This document shows, in pieces, positions 34,443 through 45,263 of a stretch of 64,000 nucleotides of DNA. This stretch comes from Struthidea cinerea. Taxonomy: Eukaryota; Chordata; Aves; Passeriformes; Corcoracidae. The translations under genes were made by a program, and so were the position numbers. The DNA lies in contig VZTI01000687.1 in NCBI GenBank assembly GCA_013397865.1, forward strand, positions 81,913-145,912, in the 5' to 3' direction. Within the stretch, counting starts at the first letter, position 1, and each line of letters starts with the position of its first letter. The notes beneath the pieces are model-generated. The model had not been told where the DNA came from. It saw nothing but the letters and a program-made list of their open reading frames with translations, and did no database searches.

Positions 34443-36647
34443 CCTGAGCTTGGGATTCACTGGGAGCCAGGAGCTGGGTGTGCTGGTGCTCCACTCCTCC
34501 CTCAAGATGCTCTATGATCCCACCCGTGTTCCTACCACACTAATCCACCCACGTGTTATCTGTAATTGCTGACCACTATCTTAAGCCACCCTTCAGTCTT
34601 TGAGGGAAAATTAATTTTGGAGCTGTGAAAAAGACAGAAATTTTGTTTCGCAAAGGATTTGGAGAGTTCGAAATCTGGCTTCTGTTCATCCTGGAATGAA
34701 ATGTGACATTTTCAAATTCTTGGCAGAAGAAAAGTCTCAAAAAAGCTGCCTTTCAGATTGATCAAAATGGTTCATTCTGGGTTGGACTTGCTTGATTTCA
34801 TAATTTACCAGAAAAAGCCTGAAATAAAAGTCACTTCAAAATGAAAAATCGAAAAGGTTAAAACAAATTCCCCCTCCCCAAAATTTTAAGGCAAATTGGC
34901 AGGGTTCATAAACCCACTTCAGTTTTATTAGTTCACATTCTCCAATTCAAATGGAGACTACTGATGTTTTGGGGTTTTGTTTTGGTTTTTTCCTTGTTTT
35001 TCTGCAAACACCCTGAGGTTATCTCTCAGTTGCTTCTGAAGGAGGCACTGAAATGATGGTGGTGTCTTCGGAACTGTATTGATGCCCATATTTTGATGAA
35101 TTTCAGTAAAATATGTATTTATGGCCTGATTGTTTGTCTTAAGAGGTGAGAATTATTTCTGGTGTTTGTAATGGGCTACAGAAATGCAATCTGCTCTTTG
35201 TGTTAATCACAGACAGTTATTGAAAGGATATCCTTAATCATTGGGGTGATGTTAATATTTTAAAGGTTTCACAATAGTAGTAGTTATTTTTAACACTATA
35301 ATTAAGTACTGTCTACAGGTAGCTGCACTGTTTTCAATAATTTTGTCTTGGTAAAAAATAACATGTAGGCAAGACTTTCTTCACTAGGTTTTATGAATCT
35401 ATGAGATTCTTAATGATTTCAGATGTTTCCCTAGGTAAGACTCAAGGCTTGTGCCATCTTTCATTAAGAAAAAGGAAAACTGTGAACCATTCTTCCTTCC
35501 TGCCCTTGCTGGTGGCTACTCACAGACCCTGTTTATGCTTTGGGGTAATTAGGTGAATTTCTGAAGTTGATAAAAGGAGGAACGAGGATGATGAGGAACA
35601 GACGGTAAGGTGTTCTCCCTTTCCAAGTGACAAAGTCATTAAAGGAAGAAACCAACAGCCAGTGTGGCATTCTCCAAAGGAATGGAAGGAAAGGAAGAGC
35701 GAAAAGTTGGCACAGGCTCTGTGTAGGTCCCTGTGATCTGCTGTGTAATTTTGTGTGGAAGAACAATTCTCTGTTGCAGTTGGTGAAATGAAGTGATGGA
35801 ATGACATGCAGTTTGAGGCGTTTTCTGTGTGTGTTGTGTTTCTGTAAGAGCATTTTGGTTTGGCCCTTTCTGTACTCAAAGAGAAGAGGAATGTCCATCA
35901 ACATCATTTTTATGGACTGACCATAGCTCTGTTAATAGGCAACTATAACTCTATTATTAGGCAGATAGTCAATGCTACCCCATGTAATTTTGGACCAAGT
36001 ACAGAATGACTCGTGCAGCAGATGAATTACCAGTTTCATCTTTGGGGCTTTAGGCATAATGGTCTTACGGTGGTTGTTTGTTGTTTTCTGTCACTGCCTT
36101 TAATCTGTTTTTTAAAAATTCCGCTGATTCTGTATTTATAGAAACTGCTTCACCTCATTGCTCTGGATGATCTTACCAGTTAAAATATGTCTGGCCCGAC
36201 ATAAGGAAGCGGTCTTCTGGTACGTTCCATCTGTGTGATGTACTTTGTCTGTAAGTAATAACAAAAGGCTTCATTAGAGAGCTAATCAGCTCCCTCACCT
36301 TTGAGACCTAAAGTAATCATGTATTTCAGATGCACATCTATAAGAACGAGCTTGGTAATGGTGGATAGGAGGAACTGTCTTTGGGCAGAGGCAGCAGGTG
36401 CTGCAGTTGGCTTCCTCCTTGCCGAGCTTTGCCTCTTAATCCTGAGCCCCTCTTTCAATAAAGTTTTACTTTGGCTTCTTGCAGAAAAAAGATTTCGGAA
36501 GCTGGGTAAACAAGAGCCTGAGCCTGCACGAAGGGGATTAAGGAGGAGAGGCAAGAGTGGAAGGGAAAATGAGGATATGACAGAGGCCATAGTGAGTTCA
36601 AACAAAATTTGGCCTGCAGAAGGCAGAAGAAATCCCACTGGTGACAG

Positions 36648-36661
36648 GTGCCATCTTGTGG
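36648..36661 (-). promoter_or_regulatory. CTCF-like motif (candidate)
   Basis: The minus strand reads CCACAAGATGGCAC, which agrees with the core CTCF consensus CCASYAGRKGGCRS at 13 of 14 positions (A instead of C or T at position 5). CTCF bound at such sites anchors chromatin loops. Motif orientation here is minus. Other matches in the window are weaker, at 11 of 14 (16193-16206, 37715-37728, 38910-38923). Confidence 0.4.
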
Positions 36662-38102
36662 GTCATTCTGCCACTCTGCCTCCTGCCACTTTTTATAACA
36701 AGAAGAGATAAAGGAGGACTGGGTTCTTAGAGGCTTCGAATTGGAAAAGTAATTCAAAGGGATGTGAGCATGGTTGGCTTCAGGGTTTGCATGATACTGT
36801 AAACATCAATACTTTGCTTGTCAGCACTCTATGCTATTTAAGAATGTTAAAGTCCTCTATGAGTAGAGACTATGTGCGTGTCTAGAAACATGTAATCATA
36901 AATAGTATGAATGATAATCAAATTATTTTTACTTTATAGTAATGCAAATAAAATATTCATGCATCATGTAGGCCTAGGAAAGGTTACAGCCTGCAAACTG
37001 TGCTAATTAAAATATAATAGCACCGAGGAGTATATGTAAGACTTACTAATGTCCGTATTTTCCCTCTTTCCTTTAAGATCTTATCTTTAATGAATGCATA
37101 AAAATGCAATGGTTAGCTGGGACTTTAGTTCTGTGGGTTTTTTTCAGGAAATTTATTTTGAAGGAGTGTGCAAAAATAATTGCAGCATCGACCAAGCCAA
37201 AATCAAATATGCTATGGTAAAGTATATATAATTCTTTTTTTAAATGGAAAGCTAGTATTTCAGGCATAATCCTGAATTCCATCAAAAAACTACAGCATGA
37301 TTCATTCTTAAAGGTTTCCCAGTTGAAAAGAAAAAAAATAGAACAGTATTTATGTCAAACACGATGGCGTATCTCAGATTATTTTTACACCAAATTTGAG
37401 GGTCAGATTTTTCAGGAATAGAAGAAGTTTGCATTATAAGTTACTGATTTTAAGTACCGTCAGACAAACAACCCAAACTTAGAATTAGCCTTAATTTCCT
37501 TTTCTCATGTTTATATTCCCGTCTAAAATAACGTTGCTGTTTTGCGGACGTTTATGAAACAAAATTGCATTGGGGTGAATGAATAGTAAGGAAAGGAAGC
37601 TTTAAGCTGATATGTACAAAAATTCTAAATATGCCTTATTGTAAGCATTGATGCAGTATTTGTGCCAGAAGTCAAGTAAGGAATATAACATTGTCTGGGT
37701 AGAGAACAGCAGCAGTGCCATCTGAGAGCGCCCATCACAGCTCTAGGTGAGCTCTGTTAAGAATTCGCAAGGAGAAAGCAAATCCATGAAAATGTCAAGT
37801 AAATTTGACTGATTAAGCATTTGAAAGGAATTCTTATTCCTTCGCAAGCATTCCGTTGTTATGAGGAATATGAAGATCATCGAGTGCATTATTCTGTCCC
37901 CATGATTCGCTTATCCCTGGTTGTGAATCAGTGCATGAGACTTGACTGTCAATGGCTGGAGTCAATGGCTGTATTGTGCATGGGCAGAATTCCCGGCAAT
38001 GGAAACCGAGCTCTGGCTTTATATTCTTTAATCACCTAAACTTAGGAAGTTGCATAAATGTGGCCGTGCTTGAAGCACTGTGAAACTCTTCTTTGCATGT
38101 TT

Positions 38103-38117
38103 AAAAAAAAAAAANAG

Positions 38118-38148
<31 letters not shown>
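38103..38148. repeat. Poly-A tracts flanking an ambiguous base
   Basis: Two A runs (12 A at 38103-38114 and about 26 A at 38123-38148) are separated by NAGTTTTT. The single N at 38115 suggests read disagreement in the homopolymer. No retroposed gene precedes it. Confidence 0.8.
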
Positions 38149-38149
<1 letters not shown>

Positions 38150-38768
38150 TATGTGTACGTTCAGATGCTTAAGGGCAGTGAAAAACTTTGGGCTGTGCCT
38201 TTCGGTTAGTTGTTCGTGAAATTAAAAAATTATTTGTAATAAAACTTCTCGGCGGTTAATTATGACATTTTAATGGGGCGAGCTTGAATTCTTTCATGGG
38301 GTTATGAAAACAAATTAATGTTAAATATGACATTTTCCTTTGGATTTATGACATATGCCCTGGCCCCTCCCTCACCCCACAGAACGTGTACAAAAGGAGG
38401 TATTAACAGAAAAACAGAGATGTTGTGTGTTCTGTTATGAACAAGCTTTGTGATCTCATCCCAAGGTTTTATCCAAGCTTGAACCATCTGGCTTTGAGCT
38501 GGGGAAAAGCATGTCAGGCTCTCCCCCAGAATTTCAGTGTCAGGGAGAAGGGGCAGAGTGCCTGTGCTTAATGCCAGGCCCCCTTTCCTCCCCTCCACAA
38601 CCCTGCAAGAAAGACAGGAGTCAGGCATTGAAAAGCATACCAGGCATTTTTAAACACAACCCTGACATTTCCTCAGCATTTCCATAGCTAAGGCTTTCCT
38701 TTTCCCCATCCCCCTACCCCTCTTTCAATCAAATAAGGCACCCGCTCTCTCATGCCTAGTGCAAAGAA

Positions 38769-38787
38769 GGGAAGGGAGGGGGGGGGG
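38769..38787 (+). other. Potential G-quadruplex
   Basis: GGG-AA-GGG-A-G10 fits the pattern of four G-runs of three or more with loops of one to seven bases. The run of ten guanines supplies two of the runs. Confidence 0.6.
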
Positions 38788-38943
38788 AAAAGTTGGCAAT
38801 TTAATTCAAACAAAAGAAGCTTGAAATCTATAAGCACAGCAACTCCGAGGCTTCTGGCAAATAGAATTCTAATTAGTATGCTGCTATTTTTCTTTTAGAC
38901 AGATGAGGGATGCCCCCTATTGACTCTAGCAGGCAGGCTGGTT

Positions 38944-38988
38944 AAAAAAAAAAGGGAAAAAAAAAAAGGGAAAAAAAAAAGAGGGGGG
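38944..38988 (+). repeat. 45-nt pure purine tract with A10-11/GGG units
   Basis: A10-GGG-A11-GGG-A10-GAG6 without any pyrimidine. The A-run plus GGG unit is repeated in tandem. Such tracts are prone to slippage and triplex formation. It sits 20 bp after a weak CTCF-like match (38910-38923). Confidence 0.85.
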
Positions 38989-39523
38989 CAGGTGGGGGCT
39001 AGCCAGCAAACACTGCAGATTGCAAATTATATCGCAAACCCTGCCAAGTCCCAGCTCTTGGCATCAGATTTTTAATGACACCCTGGAAAAGGGAAAAAGA
39101 AGCCCTCAGCTAAGGGATAAAAATGAGGGGTTTTACACTGTGATAAGTCTTTGCTTAAAACCCAAATGGCCAAGCACACATTAGGGTTTTAAAATATTCA
39201 TAGATAGAAGTGAAAATGAGGATATGAGGATGTACATTTGTTGCTTGGTCAATTGACAACTCATTCTGCATATTAATAAAAGGGATGATCTAATTTTAAA
39301 GGGACAGTCTGTCTTTTTCAACCACGACTTTTTGAGTATTATGAAGCTGAGGGCAAAACATCACAGAGGAGGCCAGTGATGACACAGAATGTTGTTTTCT
39401 TTTGATGTAGACCTGGTACTAACTACTACTTTGCTCAGGAATTCTGGGGTCTCTAAAAATACGATACCCTTCTTGTATAGTCTCTCTGATGTATGGCTGC
39501 TGAACACTTTGATTTTTTTTTTT

Positions 39524-39570
39524 NNNNNNNNNNNNNNNNNNNNNNNNNNNNNNNNNNNNNNNNNNNNNNN
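39524..39570. other. Assembly gap (47 N) inside a poly-T run
   Basis: Ns are preceded by 11 T and followed by 20 T (39571-39590). The unresolved sequence is most likely more T homopolymer. Open frames through it are artefacts. Confidence 0.99.
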
Positions 39571-39992
39571 TTTTTTTTTTTTTTTTTTTTGCAGTGCATG
39601 AGGCCTTTCACAGTTGTAGGATTTTATCCACAAACAGTCAGACCATCACAGAGATGGAAGCCATTTCTTTTAATAATTAGGCCACCTTCTGTTCCAGAGA
39701 GCTGCTTTTGGCATGCCTACCTCGAAATAATGTTTTTTTTAATATCACAGTATATCTCCTCCCATCCAATACTATACAGTAAGCGTTCACAACAGTGTGA
39801 GCTCATATTAATATTACATACACTGCCTTAGTTCAACTAAGACAAATCTCTTGGTCAAAGCTTTAAAAAATAAATCTGGGCCTGTGCATTTAAAGTATTT
39901 CTGTTTAAGATTCACTTGAGGGTTAATTTAAAAAAAGCACTTTGATTTTGTTACACCTGCAAATCCTAGTCACAATTAATGCTATGAATGTG

Positions 39993-40030
39993 TGTGCCTA
40001 CCCTGAGTCATGGTTAGGCAGTTAAATACC
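39993..40030. repeat. Possible collapsed palindromic relic
   Basis: GTGCCTA at the left and TTAGGCAGTTAAATACC at the right resemble the arms of a sauropsid fold-back repeat, remembered with GTGCCTAAC on the left and GTTAGGCACCTAAATACC on the right. The centre is missing. Evidence is short and the call is tentative. Confidence 0.3.
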
Positions 40031-41566
40031 AAAGAAACTGTCTGCTTATAATTAAAAATGCAAAACTGAACTAAAAATTATTTGCATTTACAAAACTGTA
40101 GGCACTACAAAGGGAGGCTGTGTTAATACCAGTCTCAAAAGTCACAGCTAATATTAATTATCTTTAAATACACATCTGTATACAAATGAAACATTAACTC
40201 AGATCATGTAGCTTGCAGTATTTCTAACAGGGGGCTTCAGACATTCCGTAGATTTTTATGGCATCCTTTAGGCTGTGGATGTACAAAAATGAGGTTTTAC
40301 ATAATCATTTGCTTTACCTGTCTGTCCCCTCCTAGTGCAGTTGCTTTTCTCAACTGAATTTGACAGAAGGGCAGAAATGTCGATGATAATTAAGTTCTTA
40401 TAAGTTTGGTTAAAATCAGTAGAGGAGAGAAAGCCAAATGAGTGCCCCCGCCGTGGGGAAGGTGGGCAGGACTCAACCTTTCCACACTGGCTTTGGGAAC
40501 AGCTGGTGGGCTGCAGCATCTCCTCATGCTTCCTGAACGGAGCGTATGGTGAGGAGATAGAGGAGCAAGGGCTAAAGGACAGAAATCTGTAGGAAACCAT
40601 GCTAGCGGAAGAATTTAGATGTGTATTTTTTAGGAAGAGGAGCTAGCTTACCTTTTCTGACATCTAGCCTTTTTCCTGGGCAGTAATTGTGTTGGCATTG
40701 TAAGGAAAAATTGCTGCTGTTATTTAAGAGAGTCTGCTAATCACTGTTAAAAAAAGAGTGTTATCCCTATAACAAGATTATAGTTGCTAAATGTGTTCTC
40801 GAAGTTTATATTTAAAGACACAAAGGTGGGAAGTTTCTGAAGTGGGATGCTTTGTTATGTGGATCCCATTAAAATTAGCAAGTTCATGTGATTTGAAAAG
40901 TGACTTGCACTGTAGTGTGAATGACACAAAGAAACCTGTGTTAGGTTAACAGTACCTGTGCTCTCCTATTGAACAGCTTTTTAAAGAAAAAGAACTGAAA
41001 TGCAAGAAATTGAAGGGAAATGCTGCAATAGGATGGACCAGAATGGAATTTCTCAGCACGCTGATGAATTAGTCTTGATTCAGAAGTGTCCAGGCAGTGA
41101 CACTGTTTGCATTTATTCCCGGAAGGAAGAAAACCAGTCCATAAAGCTCCCATTGATTTGTCAGAAACTTTTCAGGGTGACCTCTTGGCAGGAGCTCACA
41201 GTACCTCTCTGGTAGCCGTGGCTATGAGTCAATGGGAACCATTATTGATGTTATGAGAGTGAATGGCCTAATCTATATAGGGTAACATAACCTAAAAAAT
41301 AGAACTAAGGTAAAAATATGGTGGGGTCTAGCTGATTTAATTGGAATGCCATTGAATTCTAAGGATATGGGATCAAGTCCTTCATACAATTCCTGTAGTT
41401 ACCAAATAATTTGTGTGGTAGCTTGAGAGATCATGAAAAGATACCATGAGTGTTATTGATATACACAGAAACGGAACTAGAAAAACCAAATGGAACTCCA
41501 AACTTGAGCTTTCGGTTTAATTGTACGTACTGATATTGAGCATGAAGCAAATTAGGTATGATTAAA

Positions 41567-41586
41567 GGGGGGGGGAGGGTGGGAGG
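41567..41586 (+). other. Potential G-quadruplex
   Basis: G9-A-GGG-T-GGG-A-GG: four or more G-triplets with single-base loops, the most stable class of quadruplex pattern. It is followed by more purines (AAGAAATG). Confidence 0.7.
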
Positions 41587-42330
41587 AAGAAATGTTTTCT
41601 TTCTTTTGGCAGTTGCTCCAATATTAACTGCACGTATCTATGTGGAGTTTTATGGTCAGAACAGTAAGTTCAAGTGTAAACTTGAACTGAATGTTGGACA
41701 ATAGGCATCCAATTAATAGATAAATTAGATTATCAAAAATTACCTATACCAAAGGAAGAGTTGAAATGGCTGTGTAACCCACTCTGTATTTAATGGGAGA
41801 AAGAGAAGGTAGTTTGAAGGTATCATCAAGATCTCCGGGTGGGAGTACAAATATTGCTCTCACATACTTCAGAACTGCTGTAGGAAGAGTCAATGCCCTA
41901 TCAATTAGTAAAAATTGCAATTACTACTTTCAGGAAAGGTTTTTGGCAGAAAATAATTTTCCCCTCCTTTTCTCATGGACATGTTACATTCAGTTTGCAG
42001 GTGTAGGAATCTGACAAGTAGTTTTAGCACCCAGTGGCTTAAAGGAGTTCAAATGACCACTAAAGTCATATTAACTTGTCAGATTGACCAGTATTTTCTG
42101 CCACTGAAACAGAAGAATGGATGGCTCGAGACAATAAAATTGTTTCAATTATACTGCATTAAGCATCTTCACGAAGAAGTGAAAATGCAGAAAGCAAATA
42201 GGAAAGGATCTAGGAGACGAGCTCAACAATGCCAAGAATTTCACTGGGACTCGAGTGAATACCCCATTAAAGAGGTATATTGGAAGAAATACCTACTGAA
42301 GGTGCATGCAGCTAATTTGTACTTAGAGTT

Positions 42331-42752
42331 GTAGAGTCATAGATTTGTTTAGGCTGGAAAAGACCTCTGAGATCATTGAGTCTAATTGCTAACCAGCACT
42401 GCCAAGCCCACCACTAAACCACGGCCTGAAGTGCTGTGTCTCCACATCTGTTAAAAAATACCACCAGGGGTGCTGACTCCACCACTGTCCTGGGCAGCCT
42501 CAGCCAGTGCTTGACAACGCTTTTGGTGAAGAAATTTTTCCTAATATCTAATCTAAACCTCTTCTGGCACAACTTAAGGTCATTTCCTCTCATTCTGTCA
42601 CTTGTTATGTGGGAGCAGAGCCTGACCCCCACCTGGTTGCCCCCTCCTTTCAGTGAGTTGTAGAGAGTGAGAAGGTTCCCCTTGACCCACCTTTTCTCCA
42701 GGCTAAGTTCCCCCAGCTCCTTCAGCTGCTCTTCAAAAATATAGAGGCACAA
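42331..42752 (-). mobile_element. CR1 LINE, 3' end with C-terminal ORF2 remnant
   Basis: The plus strand starts AGTCATAGATTTGTTTAGGC and TGGAAAAGACCTCTGAGATC, the reverse complement of the CR1 tail. It runs through AAGAAATTTTTCCTAATATC to CTTTTCTCCAGGCTAAGTTC. The copy is about 420 bp, 5'-truncated, and about as old as typical avian CR1 copies. It differs in subfamily style from the copies at 19941 and 22786 (GGCTGGAAAAGACCTCTGAG against GGTTGGAAGGGACCTTACGG). Confidence 0.95.
42414..42752 (-). pseudogene. CR1 ORF2 C-terminal fragment
   Basis: The minus strand carries an uninterrupted frame of about 112 codons that reads as the extreme C-terminus of the CR1 ORF2 polyprotein (endonuclease and reverse transcriptase). 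Recognisable stretches are SLEKRWVKGNLLTLYNSLKG, GVRLCSHITSDRMRGNDLKL, and RFRLDIRKNFFTKSVVKHWL followed by RLP. The usual FFT-VVKHWNRLP block is present with N changed to L. The endonuclease and catalytic reverse-transcriptase domains are absent because the element is 5'-truncated, so the fragment has no enzymatic function. The methionine at its start is fortuitous. The frame ends at the natural stop near 42414. A missing stop over this short length is compatible with a modest insertion age. Confidence 0.85.
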
Positions 42753-44950
42753 ACTCCCTCTTAAATATTAACATTGGTCTAGGAAAATAGGTCAGTATTC
42801 TGAAAAATGCCGCTGGCCTTTAATATGTGACAAAACAAATACTTATGCTGTCCAAGAGTTGCCAGGCTCAGCATTTCCTCGAGTTTCCTGCTTGGGAGAG
42901 GTGTTTTGCTCCCAACATATATAAATAAAAACTTCCCTGGCCAGAAAATTTGAAAGTCAGTTGTAACTCTCGTCTGCACATAGGAAAACTTTTATGCTCT
43001 CTAAGTGCTTTAGCAAATGAAGTTTGTACATTTTGTTACGTAGTGTAGAAGTTGTTAGAGCCATGCTTTCCTGTATGTTCAGATGATGATGTGGAATGAA
43101 GAGGACCAACCTCTTGGTTAGCTGAGTAGGGCTGCAATAAATTCACCCTGAAAAACACCAGGACTAGAAATTGTCCAGCGGTAAAGGTGTTGCAGGACGT
43201 GATACAATGCAATAAACGGCACTGCTGATTTTAAAGAAATAAACCAGCTGTGGTTCTTTTGTTATTTTACAGCTATTGCTGAGGGGTGGGGTGGTTTAAG
43301 AAAGTGGGGAGATAAAGGTAGGGGTTAGAACAGAGGGCTGGAATAGTTTTGGGGATTTTTTAAATGAAACTCATGCTAAAGATTTAAGGTACTAATGAAT
43401 AGGTATGCAGCCTTCCTTCACTTCTGTATGCCTATAAAAATAGTTCCATGGATTTCATAGAAAGTTTTCTTTAAGGGGGTGAATTTAATCCAAAACATGA
43501 GTAGAAAATACATGGGATCACTTTGTGCCATCCTCCTCATGGTGAGAATTTTCATAGTTTGCACCTTATGGGCATAATCTGAGCAGGAACATGGCAGGAA
43601 GGGCAGAATCGCTGCTCGTACAGGTTGACGAATCTAAGGCTAAAGGGGTGAAGCCACCCCTTATTTTACATTGTGATGGATGGCACTATAAAAAAACCAC
43701 ACACAGGAATTCTGCCTCTTGTGAGGGGAATACCCAAAGCCAAGCTCCAAAGAAAAGCAATATGGAAGTCAATTCCTGTACCCAGAAAAAACTTGCTTGA
43801 ATAAAACCCCCAAATTGGTGTTAGCTCTTGGGTATTTGTCAGCCCAAAGCTGGAAGTGTTTACTTTGTGTTTGAATGTATATGACTGTTCTTTACTCACT
43901 GGAATGCATTAGAAGAACATAGTGGAAAAAGTTCCAATTGGCAAAAGTGGAAATGAAATATATATTTTCAGAGGATAAAAATGTTACAAGCATCAACAAA
44001 CAAGTGGCAGAGAGTTTGATACAGTAAGAAAATGACCACCCATGACCTTGCTCCGATTGACTTCTCACTTACTTAAAACCACATTTGTTTTTATATGTCA
44101 GGTTATATATTTAACTCAGTGAAATGTTTGGTTGACTTAAAAAATATAAAAGTATAGCCAGTCCTGCCATCCAGTTTTTCTTAGAGCACCCACTGCAGTC
44201 AGTGTGCTCCTCTGCAATGAATAAATCCAGCAGTAAATTATGTATGATTCAAACACACACACAGATTTATATTTATGCTTACAATGTCAGTATAATTTTA
44301 CAGTCAAGACACAGTACATATACTCTGCTGTAAGTACTAGCTTGATATAGTAAACTCAAAAGAGCACGTTGGGGGTTAGCAGTTAGAGCTGAAAGTGAAA
44401 ATCAAGAAACAGCAGTAGGACTGCTTTTGTCTTCAGCATGCTCTTCAAGATGTGAGATGCTCCAGTGGGTGGGAGACCTATGCACCACCCCCCCAATTCT
44501 GGGGATAACCCCAGCAGATATGCTTTACAATTACCTTTTCTTAAAATGCCAATTAACCCTTTCAGGGTTTTGTGGCATACTGTGAGCAAGCAGGAGAGGG
44601 GCACTCATTTATCCCTTATATTGAACATCAAAACCAATTGTAAGGGGATTGGGGTGGGAGGAACAGGTCTTATGCTACTGGAGATGTATCTGGAGTGCTT
44701 CCTGGGTTTATCCTTGTGGTTTTTAACACTTAGGAGGGTCTGCAGTTGCAGTTAAAAATATGCTAAAAGTTAAAAAGAAAAAGAAGTAAAAACCTACAGA
44801 TAAAGGCACCGCTTCATTAAATGAAATAGAAAAAAGGCTTTAATTCTCTTTGGCAATATTGTTTGTACTTCTTAAATCTTACCAGCTCACAAGCCAATGA
44901 CAGTTTTAATTTTATCAAAATGTTCTAGTGTTTATGCTCACAAAAAGTAG
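42753..44950. other. Non-coding unique DNA, no gene seen
   Basis: Unique DNA. A loose G-rich stretch at 43281-43324 (four runs of GGGG with long loops) and a short CA repeat near 44252-44262 are the only simple features. Open frames are under 100 codons and match nothing known. Confidence 0.65.
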
Positions 44951-44999
44951 CCACTGGTGTAAATTAAGCCTTAACTCTATCAAAGTAATTAATACCAGG
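44951..44999. repeat. Ancient palindromic (MITE-like) relic
   Basis: CCACTGGTGTAAATTAAGCC followed by TTAACTCTATCAAAGTAATT and AATACCAGG matches the left arm and centre of a sauropsid fold-back repeat, remembered as CTGGTGTAAATCAGCGTAAC, TCCATTGAAGTCAATGGAGT, TACACCAG. The right arm is shortened. It lies 175 bp before another relic of the same class. Confidence 0.45.
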
Positions 45000-45173
45000 C
45001 CACAGGGAGACAGAAATTTTGTAATAAAAATAACCCAAAAATATTAAGGTTCTTAGGGGAAATAGAATACTACCAGGATGAACTAGAACGAAATATTGCT
45101 GGAATAAACCTAGAATGGCATTAATTAACCCGAAGATTAACTTAGCCCATTTAAATATGTTTTGCTACTTGGA

Positions 45174-45263
45174 CTCTGATCCTTCAAGTCTCACATGGAG
45201 ACTGACTTTTCCATGGGGTCTCATTAGGGTAAGTGTTACTCAGTGTGCGTAAAGGTGCGGGAA
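45174..45263. repeat. Ancient palindromic (MITE-like) relic
   Basis: Starts CTGATCCTTCAAGTCTCACA and, after a TTTTCCATGGGGTCTCATTA centre, ends GTAAGTGTTACTCAGTGTGC and GTAAAGGTGCGGGA. This order fits a fold-back repeat whose arms contain ACTCACGTGAGTAAGG-like blocks and whose ends read CTGATCCTGCAA / TTGCAGGATCAG. It is strongly diverged, and the boundaries are approximate. Confidence 0.45.

Larger units (their letters stand above)
28441..36640. other. Non-coding unique DNA, no gene seen
   Basis: Unique DNA without recognisable transposons. Small structures are two 11-bp tandem duplications (29156-29231), a 19-bp direct repeat 50 bp apart (30725-30793), and a CpG-dense patch with the palindrome GCTTCGAAGC (34388-34442). 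Open frames of 144 codons (30282-30716, plus) and 119-136 codons near 35520-36711 overlap frames on the opposite strand and show no known domain. The stretch 32690-33010 has low repeat content and several CpGs and could be a conserved element. Confidence 0.6.
36662..38943. other. Non-coding unique DNA, candidate conserved elements
   Basis: No gene. There is an A-run region with one ambiguous base (38103-38148, N at 38115). It is followed by a stretch at 38200-38340 combining CpGs (TCGGCGG, GGGGCGAGC) with homeodomain-type TTAATTATG motifs. A guanine-rich run with quadruplex-type spacing lies at 38769-38787. This texture is compatible with a conserved enhancer but cannot be verified here. Confidence 0.5.
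38989..42330. other. Non-coding unique DNA with second assembly gap
   Basis: 39000-39330 is unique DNA with TTAAT, TATTAAT and CAATTG motifs and looks like a candidate conserved element. The gap at 39524-39570 follows. After it come a possible palindromic relic (39993-40030) and a G-rich run at 41567-41586. Open frames of 70-119 codons (for example 41975-42334, plus, lysine-rich) match no family. At 41135-41185 the string AAAGCTCCCATTGATTTG hints at another old fold-back repeat, too degraded to call. Confidence 0.55.

Noticed and set aside
35520..35907. 119- and 124-codon minus-strand frames
   Set aside because: Two different reading frames of the same DNA, neither with a recognisable domain.
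36282..36757. Three overlapping frames of 100-136 codons
   Set aside because: Long frames on both strands of the same DNA with no family resemblance fit chance stop-poor sequence.
41975..42334. 119-codon lysine-rich plus-strand frame just before the CR1 copy
   Set aside because: Not CR1-derived and not a known family. Composition is AT-driven.
43084..43135. Possible C/D-box snoRNA (ATGATGA followed by CTGA)
   Set aside because: Too short, no terminal stem and no guide or host-gene context.
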